Part shown: in pieces, positions 59,401 to 64,000 of the stretch
How positions within the stretch are numbered: position 1 is the first letter of the stretch
How the letters are laid out: every line of letters begins with the position of its first letter
Assembly (NCBI RefSeq): GCF_005771435.1
Contig: NZ_VANI01000001.1
Span: 62,001 to 126,000 of the forward strand
DNA: 64,000 nt
Direction: 5' to 3'
Origin: Microbulbifer harenosus
GTDB taxonomy: Bacteria > Pseudomonadota > Gammaproteobacteria > Pseudomonadales > Cellvibrionaceae
Translations under genes and position numbers: made by a program
Notes under the pieces: generated by a model
What the model was told of the DNA's origin: nothing
Databases searched by the model: none
Seen by the model: only the letters and a program-made list of their open reading frames with translations

Positions 59401-61298
59401 GGCACGATGTGAATTTCAGCGAGACCGCCGACAGCGAAGAGCAACTGCTCACCAACTGGAGCGTGTCGCTGTACTTCAACAACGCGCTGCTGGAAACCGT
59501 GCAGAGTGATGAGAACGGCTATTTCGTGTTTGATGGCTTGGTGCCGAACATGGACGGTGCGAACGCGGGCGGTGCGACTTACGAGCTGCGCTATCTGGCA
59601 CCGAATGCGGTGGAATCCACCGCGTCTCTCGGTACCGCCAGTTCCGATTACACCAACGGTCCGCAGCAGATCCGCGATATCTACGTGGGCTCCGGAGCCA
59701 ACCCGCAGAACCTGAACCTGCCGATTACCCCGAATGGCGTGATCTACGATTCCGTGCTGCGCGCACCGGTCAACGGCGCCCGTGTGCGCATGTTGCAGGC
59801 GTCCAGCGGCCAGCCGCTGCCGGACAGCTGTTTCGAGGATCCCAAGCAGCAGAACCAGGTCACCGTTACCGGCGGCTTCTACAAGTTCGATGTGAACTTC
59901 AGCAGCGCGGCCTGTGCGGTAAACGCGGATTACCTGATCGAAGTGGATGTGCCGAGTGAGGAGTACGTCTCCGGCCCGTCACAGATCATTCCGCCGCAGA
60001 CCGGTGTCGACACCGGCAGCTTCGATGTGGCTGCGTGTCTCGGCAGCGCCGCGGACGTGATCCCGGGTACCCCGGATTACTGCGAGGTGCAGCTGACCGC
60101 AACACCGCCGTCGATCGACCTGGACGCGCGCAGTGCGGAGACCAACTACTACCTGCGCGTGAACCTGGATGACAGCAACCAGCCCGGCAGCAGCCAGCTG
60201 TTCAACAACCACATTGCGCTGGACCCGCAATTGGAAGGCGCACTGGCGCTGACCAAAACCGCGGCCATGTTGAACGTGACCCGCAGCCAGCTGGTGCCTT
60301 ACACCATCACCTTCAGCAACTCGCTGCCGGTGCCGCTGACGGATCTGCAGCTGGTGGATTACTTCCCCGCGGGCTTCAAGTACGTGGCTGGTTCCGCGAA
60401 CCTGGATGGCCTGCCGGTGGAACCTGTAGTGAACGGCCTGCAGTTGCAGTGGCCGAGCCTGCGCGCCGAACCGGAGCAGATCCACAGCATGAAACTGCTG
60501 CTGGTGGTGGGCTCCGGTGTGGGCGAGGGCGAGTACGTCAACCGCGCGCGCATGTTCAACGAACTCTCCGGTCAGCAGACCTCCGGCGAGGCGACGGCCA
60601 CCGTGCGCGTGGTGCCGGACCCGACCTTCGACTGTACCGACGTGATCGGCAAGGTGTTCGATGACAAGAACCTGAACGGCTACCAGGATCAGGGTGAGGG
60701 CGGTGTGCCCGGCGCGCGCGTGGTGACGGCGAATGGTCTCAAGGCCACCGCCGATGCCCACGGCCGTTTCCACATTACCTGTGCGGCGGTGCCGAACCCG
60801 GATCGCGGTTCCAACTTCGTACTGAAGCTGGACGACCGCAGCCTGCCTTCCGGCTATCGCCTGACCACGGAAAACCCGCGGGTACAGCGCGCCACCCGAG
60901 GCAAGATGCTGGAGTTCAACTTCGGCACCAGCCTGCACCGCGTGGTGCGCCTGGATCTGGCGGAAGCGGTGTTCGAGCCCGGTACCAGCGAGCTGCGCCC
61001 GCAGTGGCAATCGCGCACGGAACTGTTGCTCGAGCGCCTGCAGGAAGCGCCGTCCGTGCTGCGTCTGTCCTACCTGGCGGAAAATGAAGATCCGTCGCTG
61101 GTAGATGCGCGTCTTGCCACCATCAAGGCCCGTATCGCCGGGGACTGGGCGGCGCTGGATTGCTGCTACCCACTCAATATCGAAACCGAAATTTTCTGGC
61201 GCCGTGGTGCGCCGCCCGAGCGCGGCAATGTGCTGGACGGGCTCAAACGCAGTGTTAACCGCATGATCGGAAGTGATGATCAGGGAGGCGCCCGCTAA
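47475..61298 (+). CDS. Giant DUF11-repeat surface protein (4607 residues)
   Basis: This enormous exported protein has a long signal peptide (about residues 1-40, SAALLLSSGQALAAY). By eye I count about 22 DUF11-type beta-sandwich units spaced roughly every 130-180 residues, with recurring cores such as YTLTAELP..NLTVTDQLP, ITLTATNNGTANAYNLRI and TTYVAGSTTLNG. A calcium-type aspartate repeat (NADGIDNDGDGLVDGADTDG) lies near residue 1250. Near the end are two SdrD/CNA-B-like domains (NLSGYLWHDVNFSETADSEE at about 3970 and GKVFDDKNLNGYQDQGEGG at about 4390) and a degenerate OmpA-like segment (FEPGTSELRPQWQSRTELL, about 4495). The ATG at 47475 fits the signal peptide; 47418 would not. The stop overlaps the next ATG (TAATG). 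It is likely a fibrous adhesin or envelope-linked stalk. Confidence 0.9.
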   Translation: MKSEVTGRKSFRNALATLRHSVRWLLSAALLLSSGQALAAYTNMCVVGQESAPSRLVTVQNSYCEFCGYGYVEVRITNPYRRGTNAADGNQPYETRVVTIFGDTRTQTRRNNDYGSSNPSLNFSNSGGLTIDLNNGLELYTGAAASLPLGGTLSGTTTISVNNMADLPPGETRTLRIPVHRRPTNSPESLYGTNPQATATINYTMADSCNDNPGLRENFRNDNTWYDGCGGNSCAPWEDPDNYPTDFWQNYNRPDSQHTGNVYIQQPGIALNKQGWNYDSGQRRDTRSDQVFGHNDDDIVWRINVRNTGDARLQDLRIDDLLSRADVMTANYVCPSADAADAVAANNGVLPGGSSCVATDATTGLVLADWDVDAPFGHNDDIPNPYANTVNAVTSGTSGDAIDIRAGQSINLYVVGKIRNNGSCAAGQLTNTFNDVEFGCAVQSPPGGIDSNQSETARLDTYYGLNGGNNALRVERQLTGITGTGPVGMRGLMTITLRNEGRGTVWFDPSMAWHLRDELPDEYVVDPSYAPRIETQNSLYGAYPGRVDTLDWVNAQGAIPGNTGDSTSYLNNSEPQFKLTSTTTDTDADQAQESTGLMRHGDVVVIRFAVVMKAAEYFDRAADLDVLEEDPAVALFKRPGERTDPDLSGFNGFDNIVEMQIKTLCNTQGTLQSRMTGNGLNDTFAANSAGTPVQFSPEELDVNIDQPTFIITDDRSQTTPLSVTVTNRGGDEARDFRVFISFGATINVVNDTPPMGFSCAAVPIAQTSVDGNGRPMGHPDPYKVWAVNPAPDQVDKMHMLLPTNGTVYQCQPDGSPFNAALAAGASATFEFEVNKTTSPAGIAADDLTFRADVVGEIFTLSDFAITPAQINYGTVNVNQVDRGGDRSISNITVNNPTGITNGHPLWFPAPGSAGNSRTDGEVDRGNLYSLDAHWSRGIGFNLKKDQVTAGDTASGNFGGLPDLGVCNENTAAVTRAPANTFPGQTKPAEHVQIGEECTVRIQTGGWFGFDSRGFNFIGVRDIQVLDLIPNGQSYISSTAPLVTPQIAGATQAPNDPATTALGELSPFGWRFTGTEPSGFTGAPNADYVIDIDQWFTINNTSRLLNKTLNDRAAPNAHGSDSANVLDSSFKGVFFNNNTGIWEEYEFGSYGGGETVGYPKEPIRRVDVVVTEPLISVVKEICAASDFNAASGACGAGWTDDYQGAVTTNDYIYRLTVNSEATADGHPRPPVYDLTVEDTLPDLLFIEDLNADGIDNDGDGLVDGADTDGEGSIVGNVMNDGNVTTITFSHTQGVDGTGLRRLESGASAYMYYRVDPDDRIAPSEVLTNTVVVTYYDSLEGSGNEHGNQTVVMSDSGELGGARTYPAAADANTEAEASLTFSEPTTEPKTITGLSETPLAGSGVQTVKIGEEIEYTLTAELPVAQLRNLTVTDQLPAGLVCADAPTIDLSTDAPWSAAGFKRPDLSNVGDVAPVCSDSQVQWSFGDVVLTNPSSDRDPNRFTFELKFVARVQNSAANNDGTALINGQPATIATLEWRDESGSDHSLDYGQVEVQVTEPLVALTKSWNAVADMDAGDLITITLTATNNGTANAYNLRIWDDLLDSEMTFVDTSVTGAAVPDSVDITTFGANRPVFVWNPENPLAPGASREFSFQVRIDDTAQPLQQLSNIAHAAWTSLPGQSTALNPTGEIGIDGALDGQRIGELPHASDGINDYEASSNSVDTVLAALAFTKQDITANGAAAENRTIGAHREFQLDVVLPDGVTNNVRITDRLAAGGTSYVLARDANYDIRCTYVGIELINGAAPVDGACNFNGVPAADATGDVVWDIGTVDTVSEDDAGATPVVPTITITYFARIDNEIVETQNGNSLRNDATLNYSNGETSAEEAITDTTAAITAVEPDLEILKAVTNTTGSAGLAQGGDVLEYVLTIRHTGASTVDAFDLNVLDILPPEVRFESSFAPTATVNGSAVVGFVAAPATPASNQLVWGRENGDNGLDLPLGQTLEITYRANVVSVFGQPVLNEAYVDWSSLNDDVLGQDIYQRHGIGCPTFTDPNNYCSGPAQAAINTEDNSGLQKRVVSDSYADPADSTVRVGDTVTYRLELNVQPGTTNNVVVTDTMDTGLVLESFSIDDAAGGYVFTPVSQPAAGDTSLSWSLGDVTRELGTAAPLIIEYVARVTEDRGIPHVASTALDNTANLTYTDGSGNPPTDPAVLARLESAASVTVLQPVIDNLTKVDRGGRTSPDLITDLANTVMLFSLQACNSGAAPAYGMQLTDDLAWEMDETSIQNVEVSIDGAVLADSDYTYTPAAARDGNMVFALNVPVDPGLCVTVNYDIGFHADVGGDRNWQNSFVIDEYWSLPPNDAQKYAPVTLPAPYLMSTAPVSLDPLQKLLLAPADGTAVVGEEVVYQLLVPATNTSSAIYDLTISDVLDPSLEIISIQELGGLPVTDNSSGNNIALALDLLPAGSRAQIEIRARVANNASAQEGHNFDNVASFTYAETDGGTQIDGGAGTAATLTVIEPQLSAGKTVVNQTAPGTEPAAGDVLRFTLGLTEAGIANSSADAFDLLLQEQLSLGLAFVPGSATFAGATIVDPVISGDGQTAAQALRWDVATTNLDIAFGSSAALVFDVRVLETVLAGADLSAVSRVEWTSLDDDNSSVYERNGSGGLNDYFIDGTTAALVTANTTTLEKRHIGDSYNAADKQLRVGDLVEFELRVNLQEGAHPNAVVTDTLPQGMVFERTVSINGDTSAPFAAVAPFSHSEVMEPVQSGDPAAGPTTVSWPLDDLINQGDNDAANDVFVIHYLARVLNRDVHPWPANSMPLTNNAEYVFETAAGSASVTTAETIELLQPEVALAIAGTAANGDAVLEPNELVEFTVTLTNNGSAPAYDLALRDLVPVGLRQAGVMVESTTINGSGVANVTPVYDAASGEVRWDFVGSGYAIPVGGVLEMTYRLQADANIGAGLAIQNGAFIEVYYSLAADALPALAAVNVAEDMREDYGPTAPQGIVFSTPSAVDLDIANTQETASIGEPFRYRVTIPATAQAAALNDVQVVIDLPDTAELVFVSAEKVSGSANFAPVNSGTGNQLIIEDTANGIDVPANEQAVVDVIVRLRDVNPPNADGQTFNSSATYRYNFVNDDPASGQGAGGGNTTADMTVVEPTELVMAKSMANGATTIQSGLPGRFLLNVHNRGTGPAWDLTVRDFLPDSDQGGLCATPPANFAAAILDAGGNVVSTLSEGSDFSVAFDADTCTLTFTTQGANAPVAADHHVQFAYDAWLDEDTIDGAALDNVAGAEQWYSWDSTGPDARIYERTYAANPPDGTPSVEDHEDVFTVTAAVPSVLFEKVVENITTGVSPATTATPGDLLQYTVTLRNLSDLEVENVSVIDELDRLNAPAFFAPGTLQLIAAPTGADTAATSATGGANGSGLVDVRNLTLGGAGSGTEEIQLVYQVQLVSAIDSATAVLNQAQVQLPGQPLVNSDDPNINGAADPLVSGDEDPTRVVIESAPVFKVQKTSEDLTGEPDSLMPGDTLRYTIRVENIGNENMLEASLRDQVPANTTYVAGSTTLNGAALDDVNGSTPLAATLTVQSPGAEAGELLADPTASGAQAAVITFDVTINNVNDGTVISNQGFANGVGAGGENTPLDEKPSDDPATEVADDPTIDIVGNVPLLRALKTVELAVDNMTAGIVDPQDVLRYTITVRNMGGKDATEARFVDLVPEHTTYVAGSTTLNGIAIADNGVDSPLVTGIAISSEDLTPPLPAEGEGVLTTAQTATIVFDVMVNADTERGTIISNQGNVYSLELPLTLTDADGNSSNGAQPTEVVVGDAQQLSITKEVAVVGGGAADSGKVLEYIVRVTNISAVPASLVTIYDDLLVAGEGVLTYVDNSALLNGQPDGVMIDGPLITVDYSTNYGDLQPSETITLRFEAKLGENLAMGYSVVNTAQVKWNDPPVYNEATVAIDIGGTPGIANLSGYLWHDVNFSETADSEEQLLTNWSVSLYFNNALLETVQSDENGYFVFDGLVPNMDGANAGGATYELRYLAPNAVESTASLGTASSDYTNGPQQIRDIYVGSGANPQNLNLPITPNGVIYDSVLRAPVNGARVRMLQASSGQPLPDSCFEDPKQQNQVTVTGGFYKFDVNFSSAACAVNADYLIEVDVPSEEYVSGPSQIIPPQTGVDTGSFDVAACLGSAADVIPGTPDYCEVQLTATPPSIDLDARSAETNYYLRVNLDDSNQPGSSQLFNNHIALDPQLEGALALTKTAAMLNVTRSQLVPYTITFSNSLPVPLTDLQLVDYFPAGFKYVAGSANLDGLPVEPVVNGLQLQWPSLRAEPEQIHSMKLLLVVGSGVGEGEYVNRARMFNELSGQQTSGEATATVRVVPDPTFDCTDVIGKVFDDKNLNGYQDQGEGGVPGARVVTANGLKATADAHGRFHITCAAVPNPDRGSNFVLKLDDRSLPSGYRLTTENPRVQRATRGKMLEFNFGTSLHRVVRLDLAEAVFEPGTSELRPQWQSRTELLLERLQEAPSVLRLSYLAENEDPSLVDARLATIKARIAGDWAALDCCYPLNIETEIFWRRGAPPERGNVLDGLKRSVNRMIGSDDQGGAR

Positions 61299-64000
61299 TG
61301 CTCCGTCCTTCTAAAAATAAAATGGCCATTGTCATGGTGGCGCTGGTGAGCGCTTCGGCGCTCGCACAGGAAGAAAACAAAACAGAAACTGCCTGGTGGC
61401 ACCTTATCCCCGGCCTCTCGCCGCAAGTCGAGAATACCGGCGAATACACCGAAAAACCGCTCGGCAGTAACACCGAAACCACCCTGATCCCCGCCGCGGG
61501 TCAGCTGTGGATGCAGGACGCGGAATCCTTTATCGCGCCGGAAGAAGCGGTGCTGGAAAAAGATGTCCTGCCGCCGTTGCTGTACCGCGAGGTGAGCGAC
61601 GAGATCGATCCGGCGCTGCTCGAGCAGCTGCGGGAAAGGCTCGCCGAACTCAGCGACGCGCACGAACTGCAGCTGATCTTTACCGGCCACACCGACAGCG
61701 ATCCGCTGAGCGACGAGCAGCAATCCGAGTTCGCGGACAAAACCGCGTTTACCCAGGCGCGCGCACAACAGGTAGCGGAGTATTTCCAGACCGCGCTGGA
61801 AGTGCCGGATGACGCCATTGTGGTGGAAGGCCGCGGTGACAGCGAACCGCTGACGGAAAACATCACCGAAAAAGGCCGCGAACTGAACCGCCGGGTGGAA
61901 GTGACGCTGCGCTATTTCGAGCTGGACCAGGAAGCCCGCGACGCCCAGCGTCGCGCCGAGGCGCTGCAGCTCAACCGGGTAAAAGTCTGCCGCCAGGAAA
62001 CCGTGTGTAAGCTGCGCTACACCGCGGGTACCGATCAGCGCGCGCGCCTGAAAAACCTGGTGTCGCCGCTGCGCCTGCAGCCGGGCCAGATCGACCTGCC
62101 CCCCGCGTTTGTGCGCCGCATCCAGGAGGTGCGCGCGACGCTGCAGGAGCGGCCCAACCTGACCATTCACTTTGTCGGCCATACCGATGGCGCACCGCTA
62201 CCGGAGGGCCCGGCAGAGCTGTATGACGACCAGATGGCGCTGTCGCGCGCGGAAGCGCGTCGCGTTGCCCTGGCCGTTGCGGACCAATTGAATCTGCCGG
62301 GCTATATGGTGACCAGCAGTGGCAAAGGGGCTACCCAGCCCATCGCCGCCAACGACACCGCCAAGGGCCGCTCCCTGAACCGGCGCGTGGAAGTGGAATT
62401 CTGGTACGACGACTTGCTGGAGACCGCCGCCGATGGTGTGCAGGCGTGTCCGGAATCCGCTACCGCGGAAACCATTACCATCGCCCACGAGTCCCCCACC
62501 GGCGACGTGCCACCGATTTTCCTCGACAGCGGCGACCCGCAAATTTCCAGCGCGCAGTTGGCGCAGATGCAGCGTCTGATGGAAGAAGTTTCCGGCAAAC
62601 AAAATGTGCGCCTGAGCTTTGTCGGCTACAGCGACAACGAGCGCATGGAGCGCCGCGAGGCCATGGTCTACGGCGATGACGTGGGTCTTTCGTCCGCGCG
62701 CGCGAAAAAGACCATGGAGATCGTTCAGGAAAAACTCGGTCTTGACGATAGCCAGGTGGAATTTGAAGGCCGCGGTTATGTGGAATCCAGGGATGTGGTG
62801 CAGACCGGATTTATCCACATGGACGGCGCCCGCGTGGAAGTACAGGTGCTCTACGATGAACTGGCGGTGCTGGCGGAACAGGATCGCCTGGAAATCGAGC
62901 GCCTGCAGCAGGAGGCCCTGGCCCACAACCCCTACGCCCTGAACCTGATGCGTATCACCGTGGATGGTGCACCGGAATACGATCCGCACAAGAACTCCGC
63001 GGACCTGCAGCGTTGTACCGACGTGGCGCTGGAAAACGCCAACATCCAGTTCCGCTTCGACAACCAGACGATGCAGCCGCGCCTCAACGTCAGCGCCTTC
63101 CCCAGCACCATCCGCTACGCGGACGATCCGGAAACGGAGCTGGTGGAGAGCCGCGTGCAGTTCAAGCGCTACACCAACTACCCCTCGTTCATCACCCGCG
63201 CGGAAGTGCGTATTTTCGAAGAACAACAGTCCCTGCGCGATGCGCCGCTCGCCGTAGTGACCCTGGACCAGAACGGCGAGGGCAGCTGGGAGGCGGACTT
63301 CGACAGCTTCCAGGCGCCGCTGAAAAAACTGCAGTACGTGCTGCGCGTGTACGACTGGAAACAGCGCTTCGACGAAACCCGCCCGCAGACTCTGTGGCTT
63401 GTGGATAACTTCGAACCGCAACTGCAGGAAGCCACCACCGAAAAAGAACTGCTGGTTGGCTACGGCGAAAACCGCCTGGCCGAGCGCAACATTCCGGTAA
63501 ACGGCAACGCGGTGCTGGTGAACGGTGCGGAGATCCCGGCCAACCACAGTGTGTGGCTGGCGGGCCGCGAAATTCCCGTCAGCAGCAGTGGCGATTTCGT
63601 TGCCGAGGAAATTTTTGCCAAGGGCCTGCACACCGTGGAAGTGGCGGTGCTGGACGAGCAGGGTAACGGCGAGTTGTTCCTGCGCGACCTTGAGTTCAAT
63701 CGCGACGACTGGTTTACAGTTGGCATTGCCGACGTGACCATCGCCCACGACGACACCAATGGCCCGGCGGCACTGGTCACTGGCGACCAAACCCACTACG
63801 ACAATTCCGCGAGCTATGACGGCCGCCTGGCGTTTTACACCAGCGGCAGCTTCGGCGACGGCTGGCGCCTGTCCGCCAGTGCGGATACGGAAGAGGGGCC
63901 TATCGACCAGCTCTTCACCAACTTTATGGAGAAGGACCCCAACGCGCTGTTCCGACGTCTCGACAGCGACCTGTATTACCCGACCTTCGGCGACGACTCC
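61298..64000 (+). CDS. Triple-OmpA-domain envelope protein, truncated by window edge
   Basis: At least 901 codons are present and the frame continues beyond the window. A signal peptide (about residues 1-23) is followed by three OmpA-C-like peptidoglycan-binding units: FTGHTDSDPLSDEQ at about 129 with GRGDSEPLTEN..NRRVEV, FVGHTDGAPLPEG at about 291 with GKGATQPIAAN..NRRVEVEF, and a diverged FVGYSDNERMERRE at about 440. The following beta-rich part (TVGIADVTIAHDDTNGPAAL, AFYTSGSFGDGWRLSASAD, DSDLYYPTFGDDS) resembles a large outer-membrane barrel of the type found beside DUF11 proteins. The start overlaps the giant gene's stop (TAATG). It probably anchors the giant protein to the cell wall or outer membrane. 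Confidence 0.85.
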   Translation, partial: MLRPSKNKMAIVMVALVSASALAQEENKTETAWWHLIPGLSPQVENTGEYTEKPLGSNTETTLIPAAGQLWMQDAESFIAPEEAVLEKDVLPPLLYREVSDEIDPALLEQLRERLAELSDAHELQLIFTGHTDSDPLSDEQQSEFADKTAFTQARAQQVAEYFQTALEVPDDAIVVEGRGDSEPLTENITEKGRELNRRVEVTLRYFELDQEARDAQRRAEALQLNRVKVCRQETVCKLRYTAGTDQRARLKNLVSPLRLQPGQIDLPPAFVRRIQEVRATLQERPNLTIHFVGHTDGAPLPEGPAELYDDQMALSRAEARRVALAVADQLNLPGYMVTSSGKGATQPIAANDTAKGRSLNRRVEVEFWYDDLLETAADGVQACPESATAETITIAHESPTGDVPPIFLDSGDPQISSAQLAQMQRLMEEVSGKQNVRLSFVGYSDNERMERREAMVYGDDVGLSSARAKKTMEIVQEKLGLDDSQVEFEGRGYVESRDVVQTGFIHMDGARVEVQVLYDELAVLAEQDRLEIERLQQEALAHNPYALNLMRITVDGAPEYDPHKNSADLQRCTDVALENANIQFRFDNQTMQPRLNVSAFPSTIRYADDPETELVESRVQFKRYTNYPSFITRAEVRIFEEQQSLRDAPLAVVTLDQNGEGSWEADFDSFQAPLKKLQYVLRVYDWKQRFDETRPQTLWLVDNFEPQLQEATTEKELLVGYGENRLAERNIPVNGNAVLVNGAEIPANHSVWLAGREIPVSSSGDFVAEEIFAKGLHTVEVAVLDEQGNGELFLRDLEFNRDDWFTVGIADVTIAHDDTNGPAALVTGDQTHYDNSASYDGRLAFYTSGSFGDGWRLSASADTEEGPIDQLFTNFMEKDPNALFRRLDSDLYYPTFGDDS

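Overview
The window looks like a chromosomal segment of a marine gammaproteobacterium of the Cellvibrio/Microbulbifer type. This rests on the GC-rich coding sequence, the conserved order yhbY / rlmE-ftsH-folP-glmM-tpiA-secG-tRNA-Leu, and the protein style; the genus is an inference.

Layout. (1) 0.5-5.9 kb: a tightly coupled operon for a Tat-exported molybdenum hydroxylase (large subunit, 2Fe-2S subunit, triheme cytochrome c) with a Tsx-like outer-membrane channel, followed by mobA and a ModA-like molybdate-binding lipoprotein. (2) 8.4-11.4 kb: pntAB behind a long AT-rich leader. (3) 11.5-14.4 kb: a surface lipoprotein with a HELAH zincin-like motif and an SGNH acetylesterase. (4) 14.5-21.7 kb: the core housekeeping block ending in tRNA-Leu(GAG). 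(5) 21.66-26.88 kb: a small genomic island bounded by a 20-bp direct repeat of the tRNA 3' end (19/20 identical). It carries a two-gene ATPase-plus-subtilase module matching the IetAS anti-phage system, a helicase remnant, and an acetyltransferase-like gene paired with a small acidic protein. No integrase was found in it. (6) 27-33 kb: a PP2A-like phosphatase, a YebC-family protein, a purine permease, glycerate kinase and pyruvate kinase. (7) 33.3-36.5 kb: moaABCDE, with a probable Moco riboswitch before moaA. (8) 36.8-64 kb (runs off the right edge): a large envelope gene cluster made of TPR and coiled-coil periplasmic/lipoproteins, an ExbB, two ExbD paralogues, a TonB/AgmX-like protein, a 4607-residue DUF11-repeat surface protein and a large triple-OmpA-domain protein.

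How the genes fit together. The moa, mobA and modA genes can supply molybdenum and its cofactor to the exported hydroxylase. The last cluster looks like a dedicated proton-motive-force-driven envelope machine coupled to a giant surface protein and an outer-membrane partner. It is the best candidate for an undescribed system. Its most telling detail is that one ExbD has Asn where the canonical proton-relay Asp sits, while its sister keeps the Asp. A second notable item is a pair of intergenic repeats (before moaB and before exbB) that fold into the same three-stem structure with different but still complementary stem sequences.
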